The notes below the pieces were generated by a model. The model was given only the letters and a program-made list of their open reading frames with translations, did not search any database and was not told the DNA's origin. This document shows positions 1-9,953 of a stretch of DNA of 64,000 nt, piece by piece; the first letter of the stretch is position 1, and every line of letters starts with the position of its first letter. The DNA is from Coniochaeta sp. PMI_546. Taxonomy: Eukaryota > Ascomycota > Sordariomycetes > Coniochaetales > Coniochaetaceae. Where the stretch lies: assembly GCA_021432605.1 (NCBI GenBank), contig MU271144.1, forward strand, positions 1,918,606-1,982,605. The letters run 5' to 3'. The position numbers and the translations under genes are program-made.

Positions 1-697
1 ATGCGTAGGAAGGGAATACATGTCGATATGGCTTGTGACAGTGTTAGCACATGTCTGAGGTCAGAATAGCCTGGACTTATCCTGGCTCTTGACCACACTG
101 ATTCTGTCACTGTCGGTATACATGGACATGCAGCTGCCCACGGGTTTCAGTCCCCAGGCTGCGAGCGTTCCCACATCGTGATCACCGTCTTGCGCAAAGC
201 AATTCGATAAAGGAGCGGGCAGACTGAGCGGCGAAAGCACGAACAGAAACCACCGCGCGAAGAAAGTCCTTTGAAGAATCGCATTTTAGAAGCATTACCT
301 GTTCCCTCGTTCCAATCACCAGTAGAGGGAATACACTCGATCTCAACCGCATTTCATATCCTTTCTTGCCGTGCTCTTTTCGTCCACAGCTAGAAGGACG
401 AAAACCCGCGTAGCAAGGTATCAAAGTCCACCTCCCTGAAACCGTCCTGCACCCCTTTAGAATAATCTGAATACCGATGAGAAGAAGCTAAAAGTACATT
501 CCACCACGGAAACCACAACGAAATCACCATCGACACTGCGTCGGCAACGAATCCAGGTCAGACTAGTAGCCCAAGTAAATCTCCCTTCGGCAGCATGACC
601 TGGTTTCCCTCCGCCTCTGCCTCCCGTCATGCCAAGCAATCAACCTGAAATGCCTAGAATAAGACACGACCCTCTGCGCAGAGAGGCACCTCAATCC
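1..697. other. intergenic, left edge
   Basis: This stretch lies downstream of the HRP1-like gene. Short open frames exist on the minus strand, but none shows a recognisable domain, a coding-like composition or splice context. It probably holds the 3' untranslated region of the HRP1-like gene and spacer. Nothing else was seen. Confidence 0.5.
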
Positions 698-3600
698 TTA
701 ACCCCTCGAGTAAGGATGGAACCCCCTGTTTCCACCGCGACCACCGCCGCGATAGTTCGCACCAGGCCTGCCAGCGTTCTTGGGACCGGTAGGTGCGTTC
801 GGTGGCGGCGCAGCGTTTGGATCAGCAGGAGCCATGTTCTGGATGTGCTGTTGCTGGTACGCGCCGCGGTTCTTATGGTAGCCACCCCTCCCACCGCCAC
901 CGCCACCGCCCATGGGACCCTGGTTCATCATCGGCTGCGGGACATCATCATACATGCCCTCCCAGCTCGTCGGCCCTCCGTACCCGCCGCCGCCGCCGCC
1001 GAAGCCCTGCTGCTGCTGGTCGCGGTAGTTGGGACGGCGTTGCTGCTGCTGTACCTGCTCCGCGTACTTTTGCTGCTCGAATTGCTGCTGCTCAAAGGCG
1101 TTGTATCCGGCTCCGGCCTTGTTCCCACCGCCGCTGTTGGATCCGCCGTGCTGACTGCCTCCCGTCCCTCCTCCTCCTCCCTGCTGCGGCACGGGGCTCA
1201 TGCTACCAGCTCCGGCACCGCCAGCGTTACCCATGGGGCTCATGCCGCCACCTCCAGGAGCACCACCTCCCTGCTGACCTTGCTGCTGCGCCATCATCTG
1301 TTGCATCTGCTGCATCATGGCAGGATTCATCTGTCCCATCGCAGCCATGGGGTTCGCTCCGGCCGCACCGCCGCGTCCCTGCTGAGCAGCCATCATCTGC
1401 TGCTGCATCTGCTGCATCTGCAACATCTGCATCATGGCCGGGTTCATGTTCATAGCACCCCGGTTCATGGCCATCTGCTGCTGCATCATGGCAAAGTACT
1501 GCTGCATGCGCTGCCAGTATTGCGCCATGACCTGCGGCGTCATCCCGCCCGGGGCACCAGCACCGGCACCCATGCCGCCCATACCACTAGACCCGTCATC
1601 CATCCCGCCCTGCCCGCTGCCGCTGCCGTTCCTGTCCCCCTTGCGGCCAAACTTGCCCCCTCCCCTGCGCGCAGCAGCCTCCTCCTCCTCGCGCATGTTG
1701 CCCCGCGGCTGGGCCTTCTTGACCTCGATCGGCTTGCCGTGGATCTCGAGGTTGGCCGCCAGGCAGGCCTCGACGCCCGCATCGCTCTCGAAGGTGACGA
1801 AGCCGAAGCCGCGCGGACGGCCGGTGTCCTTATCCATCATAAGGGTGGCGTCGACCACGCGGCCGAAGCGGGCAAAGTACTCGCGGAACTCGTGGTCGGT
1901 CGTCTCCTGGCTCACGCCGCCGACGAAGATCTTGGATGTCTTTTCCTGCTCGTCGCGGGGGATAGCGCGTTTGGGATCGATCTTGTTCGCGTGGCCAAGG
2001 TTAGCGTGTGGATGGACAACGAAGAAAGAAGAAGAAGAAGAAGAAAAACCAGGCTTTAAAGACTCACAATCTTGCCGTCGAGGTAGTGCTCCTTGACCAT
2101 AACAGTGTTCACCGTCTTGGGGTCTTTGAAGGTGAGGAAACCGAAGCCTCGCGAGCGTCCTGTAGCACCGTCTCTCATCACGGTGCATTCGATCACCTCT
2201 CCGAACTGTGAGAAATAGTCTCTCAAAGATTCTGTTCAAGGTAAAGGTCAGTGGTTTGCCTGCTTATGCTGGTTGCCAGAGGTACCTACGGTCGGTTGTT
2301 TCCCAGTTGAGACCGCCAATGAACATTTTCCTGGTAAATACAATGTCAGTTCGCTGTAATCAAGCACTTCATCGCATACAATCAAATAAACAAGCATCTC
2401 GGATAGTCCATCGATATCGGCTGGCAGACCGCACCCCAGCTGCGCGCTGAGCAAACACAAGGTCGGCTTGCAGCTCGGAGGCCGTGAAGCGGCTTGGGTG
2501 ACAAGCCAGACAAGCGGCAGTTCCCAAGGCAAGCTGATCACGGCAATATTCTAGTCCAGACCTTGAACATCTCTTCTCTCCAGCAAGTAAAGCTAAAGAA
2601 CCTTCATGGTCATAACCAGAGGAGATCCTAGTTGGCATTGGTGTCCCCGGGTCCGATACACTTTTGCAAGGTCTTTTATCATCCTCCTCTGAAGACGACG
2701 ACGAGAAGGGGATGAAGTCGACCCCACTGATCTCCGACATCGTAAGTTTGTTGAGAGGGCCAGATGGAGAAGGAAGTGGCTGGGTCTGAAGGTCCATCTT
2801 GTTCTTGGTGTCCATGTTCCAGCGGCTGAACAATGACAGAGGCGGCGGGGTGTGGTGTTGTCTGGACAGCGCCCCTGGTGAGACGAAGGCGAATTCTTCT
2901 TGCGAGATACCTCAGGATTCCCGACAGCACACGCTACGGCAGTTCTCACTCGTGAGAAGCACATGCGCAGCGGGTAAACAGCCAGTAATGGTTCTTGTCG
3001 AAATTTTCTCTCTCTTGTCTGCGTGCTCTTGCTATCGAGAAGCTAGGTACTGACTGCCTGACTGATCTGACTGATGACTGGACTGGGGCGCTACTCGCTG
3101 CCAAATCTTGCTACAGCAGTCGGGAGGGCAAGCCTGTGATAGACTTGCCGTGACCGTCATGCCTTATAAGATTATCTGCGACCCAGCGGGCTATAAAGGC
3201 AGGAGAGCTGCTCCTGAGCTATCCGCGTCGGTTGCTTTGTCTCGGTGATGTCTTGCACAGGGGAGTCTGACCACTTGCCCTCCTCTTGGACTCATGATAG
3301 CCTGCTTCCATCCACATGGCCTTTATGTAGCTCATCCGCGTGTGATGGACTTAGCTACCCACATCCTGCAGCCCTCGTCTGGGTACACGGACGCTATAAG
3401 GATAGCTGCATTTGCCATCATCGCCCAACAAAGACGTCGCAACGTCTTGCAATGCTCAAGGCATCGACCTCGCTCGGCATTATTTTTCCAACCTCCGTCA
3501 CACCTTCCCTTCACGTCCCTGGCTTCTTCTTTGTCGAGCATCTGCGGTCGTCCAAAAGGCATAGTCCCAGGAAGAAATGATTGGAGTGTTTGTCTACTCG

Positions 3601-4098
3601 GCCACAGGACCGCATCACATACAAACAGGCTGCGGGGTATGTCGTGTCACAATGCAAGAAATAGAAAGAAACTTACCCGTCTTCCTTAGAATTAGGACCT
3701 CTACTGTGACCAGGGTGTTGCTGCTGTGGTATGCCATAGCCTTGCGGTGTGTCTTCATGGTCGTGGTCGTGGTCATGGTGTGCAGTGCTATTGCCATTGC
3801 CAAGATTGAAGTCGACATCGTCGTCGTCGTCTTCATCACCGCCATCGCCTTGGTTCATATACGAGTCCTGGCCGTTCTGATCGTTGTATTGCTGGTTGGG
3901 TTCCTGAGACGGCTCATAGCTATCATCGTCCGCGGGCGGCTGCGCAGCAGCTGGCTGATCGGATGCTGCTTGGGGCTTTGGCGCGGGCTCATCGTCGTTG
4001 TAGCTGGAGGTCATCAGCAAGATGTAGAGGCCATGGGACAGACAAGATACTCACAGATCAGCGAAGAGGTCGTCTTCGAAGTTTTCCGGTTCTGTCAT
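698..4098 (-). CDS. HRP1: HRP1/Nab4-type heterogeneous nuclear ribonucleoprotein (two RRMs)
   Basis: Five exons are read: 4098-4055, 4003-3677, 2330-2290, 2231-2068 and 1981-698, giving 619 residues. The order is an acidic, Asn/Gln-rich head (1-123), RRM1 (about 125-195, with RNP2 KMFIGGLNW and RNP1 RGFGFLTF), the linker [13 protein letters not shown] (about 192-204), RRM2 (about 209-285, KIFVGGVS and RGFGFVTF), then a long Gly/Met/Gln-rich low-complexity tail ending in HPYSRG. This is the layout of yeast Hrp1 (CF IB), which binds the UA-rich efficiency element in cleavage and polyadenylation and shuttles between nucleus and cytoplasm. The linker and RRM spacing are diagnostic. The start ATG at 4098 opens the frame [15 protein letters not shown], typical of fungal orthologues. 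Intron 2 is 1,346 nt, far above the others here (51, 58 and 86 nt), and intron 4 carries a pyrimidine TTC tract. The tail looks prion-like. Family assignment is secure; exon joints are inferred from GT/AG and frame. Confidence 0.9.
2331..3676 (-). other. 1.35 kb intron of the HRP1-like gene
   Basis: The donor GTAAGT follows GAAGACGG and the acceptor TTTACCAG precedes GAAAATG, joining G-K-M-F-I at the start of RRM1. The interval contains a minus-strand open frame (2369-2833) and a plus-strand TATAAA (3192) followed by an ATG frame (3248-3580). Neither has a recognised domain. It could hold alternative exons, a nested transcript or regulatory RNA structure; none is proven. Confidence 0.7.
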
Positions 4099-4662
4099 GG
4101 TGACTGTTGGTCGTAAACAGTGTCTTGCAACCTGCCTAGGAAGTGGACTGGCGAGAAAAGAACACAGCTTGGAATTGACAACCAAGGATAAGAAACCTAA
4201 TTATCAGTAATTATAGTCCTAAGGTCAGCTACTCGCCCAAAGGGAACAGGCGAGCGTTATTGTATGGAAGTCTCTCAATAAATGTGGAATTGAATCAGGA
4301 TTGCCTCGAGGTCGAGGTGAAGTTCAGCATTAGCTTTGCCCAGAGGAAGGCTGAAAAGGGAAAGTGCAGCCTGAGGCAGGCAATCTCTTCATACATCGAC
4401 TGGCCAAGTGATCGCAGCCTCGACCCCACAATTCCCCTCCCGCTGAGGAGTGGATCTCAAGCAGCCGGGAGAGTCCAGCACCTGACAGCTGGTGCCAATT
4501 CAAGTGCCGGTCGGTACCAAGTACAGAAGTTGGCCAAACCAGGTTAAGTTGAGGACGCGTCCTCCTCGAGTCTATCAAGAGCATGCAGACATTTGACTTT
4601 CTTGCGCAGAGATGGAGCCAGTCTTGCAATTGCCCTGCAGCTCTATATAGCTCTTCTTGAAG
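4099..4662. promoter_or_regulatory. divergent promoter region HRP1-like / ceramidase
   Basis: This spacer of about 560 bp separates two head-to-head genes. A TATATA string lies at 4644-4649, only 13 nt before the ceramidase ATG, which is too close to be a normal TATA box for that ATG. No other firm motif was recognised. Confidence 0.4.
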
Positions 4663-7032
4663 ATGGATGAGAAGGTCGACTTAGGACAGGGGAACAGGGT
4701 CCTTCAGTCTGTTCGGAATGGGGACGAGTCTGGCACAAGCTCAAGGTCCTCACCGCAGTGGAACAGGTTTCAGTCTGCTACTCTCAGAATCTGCATGTTG
4801 ATGTCTCTCCTGTTAGTTTTGTGTACGTTGATGACAGCCTTCATCTACCATGGGAAGTTCGGAGATCTCGTCAACAGCACCTTTATACCTTGGCCCGAAC
4901 ACAATGTTCCCGATCATGCAGGCCTCGGAGACAGATATCTCATTGGGGTCGGCAAGGCTGATATCACTGGACCGGTAGTTGAGATCAACATGATGGGGTA
5001 CGCGGATCCGAAGCAGGTTGGCACTGGATTACGTCAAAGACTGTATTCTCGAGCTTTCATCATTGGAGACATCGAGAAGCCGGACGACAGATTCGTGTAT
5101 ATCGTCCTCGATATTCAATCAGGGGATACAGCTGTAAGATATGGAATTCTTGAAGGCTTGAGAAAGCTCGGTCGGCAATACACTATCTATGGTCACCACA
5201 ACGTTGCTGTCACGGGCACACATTCACACGCCGGCCCTGGCGGCTGGCTGAACTATCTTCTACCTCAGATCACGAGTAAGGGCTTCGATCACCAGAGCTA
5301 TCGGGCCATTGTGGATGGCGCGATTCTATCGATACGTCGTGCCCATGAGGCTCTAGAGCCCGGCTATTTGAGCGTCGGCACCACCAAGGTGACCGGTGCA
5401 AATATCAACCGCAGCCTATTCGCGTACCTCGCCAACCCGGAGGACGAGCGGTCTAGATACAACATCAGCGCCGATGACGACGGCTCAGTGGAGAAAGACC
5501 TGACCTTGCTGAAGTTTAAGCGAGCATCAGATCTCAAGAACATCGGCGTCCTAACCTGGTTCCCAGTCCACGGCACATCCATGCTGGGCAACAACACTCT
5601 GATAGCCGGCGACAACAAGGGCGTAGCCGCCTACCTATTTGAGCAGCACATGCGCACCGAGCAAACTGCCGCACAAGATTTCGTCGCGGGCTTCTCCCAA
5701 GCCAACGTCGGCGACACCAGCCCCAACGTGCTAGGCGCCTGGTGCGAAGACGGGACAGGCCTAACGTGCAGCTTCGAAAACAGCACCTGCAGTGACGGCA
5801 AATCCCAACAATGCCACGGCCGCGGGCCCCTATTCCAGGTCAAAGACAACGGCGCGTCCTCCTGTTTCGAGATCGGGCGGCGACAAGCCGAGCCCGCAAT
5901 CCAGCTGTACAAAGACCTGGAAGACGCACCCCACCCGATCAAGGGCTCCTGGGTAAAATCCTTCCACACCTTCCACAACATGTCCTACTTCTCCTTCCTC
6001 CTCCCCAACGGCTCTCTCGCCCAGACTTGTCCCGCAGCGCTAGGCTACTCCTTCGCGGCCGGCACCTCCGACGGGCCCGGCGCCTTCGACTTCACGCAGC
6101 ACGACGGCGGGCCGGGAAACACATCCCCGCTCTGGCGAGTGGTCCGGCACCTCCTGAAAGAGCCCTCGCCCGCCCAGCAGTCCTGCCACGGCGCCAAGCC
6201 CATCCTCCTCGACGTGGGCGAGATCACCACCCCCTACCAGTGGACGCCCAACATCGTCGACGTGCAGGTCTTCCGCGTGGGCCAGCTGCTGATCATCGTC
6301 AGCCCCGGCGAGGCGAGCACCATGGCCGGGCGTCGCTGGAAGGAAGCCGTCTCCCGCTCCGCGAGCGCGATGTTCCGTTCCTCCGACGCAGACCCGGACC
6401 CGGTTGTCGTTATCGGTGGTCCGGCCAACAGCTACACGCACTACATCACCACGGAGCAGGAGTACGGGATCCAGCGGTACGAGGGCGCGAGTACCCTCTA
6501 CGGCCCCCATACGCTGGCTGCGTATATCGACGTCACGCTGCGGTACCTGCCCCTCTTGGATGAGGCTGCGCCCGTCAGGAAGGGGGATGGCCCGCTGCCG
6601 CCTGACAATACGAATGTGTCGCTGTCGTTCATCTCGCCTGTTGTCAGGGACGGTACCCCGTTGTTCAAGGCCTTCGGCGATGTCCTCTCCGACGTGGAGA
6701 GGATCTACCGTCGTGGCGACATGGTGAGCGCGAGGTTTGTGGGGGCGAACCCGAGGAACGACCTGAGGCTGGGGCAGACGTATGCTGCTGTTGAGAAGCT
6801 GGATGTGAGAGGTGAGTGGACGAGGGTCTGCGATGATGGGGATTGGTCGCTCGTGTTTCACTGGAGGAGAATCAGTGATGTGCTGGCCACGAGTGAGGTT
6901 ACGATCGAGTGGGAGACGGGCGAGGAGGACGAGAAGGGGGTGTATAGGCTGCGGTATTACGGTGATGCGAAGAGTCTGGGTGGGAAGATTGACCCATTTG
7001 CTGGTACTAGCGCTGTGTTTACGTTGGTTTGA
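4663..7032 (+). CDS. neutral ceramidase, single-pass membrane form
   Basis: The gene is one uninterrupted exon of 789 residues. It hydrolyses ceramide to a sphingoid base and a fatty acid. The family signature GVGKADITGPVVEINMMGYA sits near residue 95. The catalytic block NVGDTSPNVLGAWC places the nucleophile at about Ser353, and zinc-binding histidine contexts are seen in TGTHSHAGPGG and WFPVHGTSM. A hydrophobic segment at about 41-62, after a 40-residue polar head, looks like a type II signal anchor, so the catalytic part would face the ER/Golgi lumen or outside. Sequons such as NNT and NMS fit secretion. The preceding TTG is not a start; ATG 4663 is the first in frame. A later start would lose the membrane anchor. 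Length matches the family. The gene is divergent from the HRP1-like gene. Confidence 0.93.
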   Translation: MDEKVDLGQGNRVLQSVRNGDESGTSSRSSPQWNRFQSATLRICMLMSLLLVLCTLMTAFIYHGKFGDLVNSTFIPWPEHNVPDHAGLGDRYLIGVGKADITGPVVEINMMGYADPKQVGTGLRQRLYSRAFIIGDIEKPDDRFVYIVLDIQSGDTAVRYGILEGLRKLGRQYTIYGHHNVAVTGTHSHAGPGGWLNYLLPQITSKGFDHQSYRAIVDGAILSIRRAHEALEPGYLSVGTTKVTGANINRSLFAYLANPEDERSRYNISADDDGSVEKDLTLLKFKRASDLKNIGVLTWFPVHGTSMLGNNTLIAGDNKGVAAYLFEQHMRTEQTAAQDFVAGFSQANVGDTSPNVLGAWCEDGTGLTCSFENSTCSDGKSQQCHGRGPLFQVKDNGASSCFEIGRRQAEPAIQLYKDLEDAPHPIKGSWVKSFHTFHNMSYFSFLLPNGSLAQTCPAALGYSFAAGTSDGPGAFDFTQHDGGPGNTSPLWRVVRHLLKEPSPAQQSCHGAKPILLDVGEITTPYQWTPNIVDVQVFRVGQLLIIVSPGEASTMAGRRWKEAVSRSASAMFRSSDADPDPVVVIGGPANSYTHYITTEQEYGIQRYEGASTLYGPHTLAAYIDVTLRYLPLLDEAAPVRKGDGPLPPDNTNVSLSFISPVVRDGTPLFKAFGDVLSDVERIYRRGDMVSARFVGANPRNDLRLGQTYAAVEKLDVRGEWTRVCDDGDWSLVFHWRRISDVLATSEVTIEWETGEEDEKGVYRLRYYGDAKSLGGKIDPFAGTSAVFTLV

Positions 7033-7630
7033 AGGCAAATCGTGTTATGACGGTACGAGATTCATTGTTAGCGGGCGCATTAGGCTTGGGAGGGAATTGT
7101 GATAGCATACGGGCCATGGACTCTCGAGGGTTTTGAATTGAAGTACCTATCTGAGATTGTCTAATAGTCTGATCCTCCTGGTCATGTTGTTCCCATACTA
7201 ACTCAGGCACATAAGGACATCCAGCATGGCAAGATCAGCTGAGACCTGCGACAAGTCCTTGATTATCTTCAATTATTACGTAGTTGCAGTGCTATGGCAG
7301 GTGCAATGTGTCGTCAACCCGTTATCCAGCCCTTAAAATACAACGACAGGTCGGCGCCCGTACAAACCCAGAAGTGCCTTCCAACGCCATGATCCAGAGG
7401 TCCAGCCATTTTCATCCACACTTCGTACCATTACAGGTGTCCGACGGCGACCTGGCCCGCCTCATCCAACCAATCCTTGTTATTACCACTCCTGTTGCTC
7501 CGCTGACGACTCCTAGGCGGCTTGTCGAAGCTCTCCTCAAACACATCATCGCTATTCGAGCGATGAAAGCACCGTCGTGGACGATCTACTGTTCCTGCGA
7601 GCTGTCCCAACGCCCAAGCCCGGTTGTCCC
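7033..7630. other. convergent spacer
   Basis: This spacer lies between the ceramidase stop and the MARVEL gene stop and probably holds both 3' untranslated regions. Plus-strand open frames that continue into the MARVEL gene are its shadows. Nothing else was seen. Confidence 0.5.
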
Positions 7631-8128
7631 TCAGACTCTAACCTGGGACATGCCGGGGCCGGAGCTCCTAGCGCTACCACCCATCCTCCGGAAGCCGAGG
7701 AAAGCAAGGGCCAGCGTAGCGACAAAGGTGGCCCACAGGAACCACATGAAGGCAGTACTGGCCTGGATCTCGCGGCAGCGCTTGACGTCGTCGTTGCTCC
7801 CGTAGCCGATCCAGCCGGGACCTTGCTGGGGGTTGCTGCAGTTGACGGCGCGGAGCTTGGCGGCGAGCACGATGCCGGCGATCAGGGTGAAGAGGGCGGC
7901 CGCGCCGTCGAGGGCGAGCATGACGATCGGTATCGCTAGGCTCTCGACGAAGGAGACGACTAGGCCGTACAGCACGGCGAGCCAGGAGAGGACGGCGACG
8001 AACATGGTGAAGTTAATGGCGGACATGGAGCCGTTGATGTTGAGGGCTATGACGTTGCCGATTAGGGCGGTGATGAGCAGGACCCAGAGGAACTGCAGGC
8101 CTCGGAGGATCATTTGCCAGAGATCCAT
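7631..8128 (-). CDS. MARVEL-domain four-pass membrane protein (Nce102-like)
   Basis: A single exon encodes 165 residues with four hydrophobic segments at about 7-28, 38-60, 68-90 and 123-147. This is the MARVEL topology of fungal Nce102/Fhn1 proteins, which organise eisosomes and sterol/sphingolipid-rich plasma-membrane domains. The second extracellular loop carries Cys pairs around NCSNPQQGPGW and KRCREIQ, a common feature of the group. The tail is short and Arg/Ser-rich. Start ATG 8128 leads straight into the first membrane helix. The MARVEL call is good; the exact Nce102 orthology is uncertain, because filamentous fungi carry several paralogues. The nearby ceramidase also concerns sphingolipids, but convergent neighbours need not be functionally linked. 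Confidence 0.75.
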   Translation of the reverse strand: MDLWQMILRGLQFLWVLLITALIGNVIALNINGSMSAINFTMFVAVLSWLAVLYGLVVSFVESLAIPIVMLALDGAAALFTLIAGIVLAAKLRAVNCSNPQQGPGWIGYGSNDDVKRCREIQASTAFMWFLWATFVATLALAFLGFRRMGGSARSSGPGMSQVRV

Positions 8129-9953
8129 TGCGGCGGTTTGTGGTGGTTGATTTGTTTAAGGTGGGAGATGTGAGGTGAAGTTCGCAAGAGGTATGGTCTA
8201 GCCGTCTGATTGAGGGTTGCGCAAGCAAGTTCAGCAAAGAGATATAATCGATTTGCGGTTGCGCTAGGTTGCGAAAGTGGGATGTTGTATTGTGGAGGAA
8301 TGGATTTTCAAGGGTCGCGGAGTTCAAGGACTTGGTAAACAAGACCAAGCTGCGAAGGGAAGAGTAGAATAAGGTAGGCAGGAGGGTGAGGTGCTGTTGT
8401 GCAGGGTGGGTGCAGAAGACAGAGGAGGTAGGTTGTCTTCAGGTATAGCAGGGCAATTATTGTCTGTCACTGCGGTGATGGTGGTGGTGGTGCGACCTTT
8501 TAGAAGCAAAAACAGCGCCGAGGTTGAGTCAATGATGCTTCATGATGATTCCGGTCTCTGGTGACGCCACAATGTGGGGCGGGTGACCGATGACCGATGA
8601 CCTCACAGGCTCACAGGCTCACAGGCTCAAGGACGCTTTTGGCGGGCGTCGGCCTATCAGGATGGATCCCGTGCGAACCGGGCTGTCAGTTTGGAACATC
8701 AACAGAATCCAGGCGCCTCCCATCCAGTCTGCACCCTCAGGTACATGTAGAGCGCGGTAGTGAGCAAGAATAGCCTTATTTATGTCATGTATATATGTGT
8801 GTATTATGTATACCCTCGCACAATTCAAAGCTCACGAGAGCGCCATGATCTATCTACGTTGAATTGTCACTGTTGTTCATGCATGTCCCATTGGCATTGG
8901 CAGAGGTCAAAGGTAAAGTGAAAAGCTTCGACGCGGGTTGACCGGGAAGCCAGAGCTCATACCACAGTACTACCTCTACACGTACACTACTATGATACAC
9001 ACACCACTTTTTCAAGCACACCGTTTGTGGCGTTGGTGTGCCAAGATCCTCCACGCTCGCATTGAACTGCCGGCGCAGTGCCTGTCAGATCCAGAAGACT
9101 GATTCGCTCACGTCATGGTGGACCCGGCAACAGGCTAGCAGTCGATCAGAACTTCAGCCGGCTTTGCGGATCATGCCAGTGAGCACCCTGAGCACATGTT
9201 TTGGAAACAAGCTGATCGCTTTGAAACAAGCGTCGAGCACCGATAGGTAGTTGCCAATCATTTCCAATCCATACAGCAGAGCTCCTACACAGTGCTGTTG
9301 TACCTTGAACTGCGCCTCGCATGAACGCGTCGTCCTGCTTTGTATCTAGACGCGGCTGCAATAGAGCCATCACGGCACTGGATTGATGGAATAGGGGACG
9401 GGATGTCGCAGTTTGACCAGTCGCATGCATATTGCCATCGTGAGATCCGCGGATACTGCAGACTTCAACTTTATGCGAGCTCGAGACCCAGTGTATGTAG
9501 CATGTCGGACCTTGCCGGCTATATGACGCCGGTCGCTATCTTGTACTTGTGTAAGGTACCTAGTAAGCCGCGGATAACGGACATACCTTCTCACCACACC
9601 AGGGAAGGGAGCTTTGAAGAGTTATCTAGAGTCTACTGGCTCAGGCACTTTACCTTTTGGTGCACCATTGCCTGTATCGAACGATACAGCACAGAGTCTA
9701 GTTGCCGCAAGCGTCCACCATGTCTTGATTTACATAGACGAAGATGCGACCCATACAGGTTGACGAGCCAAACATGAAGTGCATTTGATACGATGCCAGC
9801 CAGCACGCTCCGTTGATTCAGTGCCAGATCTAGTCCTTTCTAAGTCCTGACTTATGTACTCTCATAGATATACGTATATATATATCCGAACAAGTGTAAA
9901 GAAGACAATACCTTGTATGTATATACTTAAGGTAGCCAACGACCAGAGCCTCC
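8129..9953. other. intergenic, 1.8 kb
   Basis: The promoter of the MARVEL gene lies at the left and the 3' end of the PNGase A gene at the right. A perfect 8-bp direct repeat (CTCACAGG, three copies) lies at 8602-8625, next to GACCGATGACCGATGACC. AT-rich runs of ATATATAT lie near 9870-9890. Short open frames have no support. No gene was recognised. Confidence 0.5.
8602..8625. repeat. short tandem repeat (CTCACAGG)x3
   Basis: Three perfect contiguous copies of CTCACAGG are followed by a partial fourth (CTCAAGG). Just upstream GACCGAT is duplicated. This is a microsatellite-like intergenic repeat with no evident function. Confidence 0.85.

Noticed and set aside
629-2059. 476-codon plus-strand open frame opposite the HRP1 C-terminal exon
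   Set aside because: It is made of Leu/His/Arg repeats that mirror the Gln/Gly/Met-rich codons of HRP1 on the other strand; no domain or start context.
6040-7038. 332-codon minus-strand frame opposite the ceramidase
   Set aside because: Shadow frame in GC-rich coding DNA; the plus-strand frame has the family's catalytic motifs.
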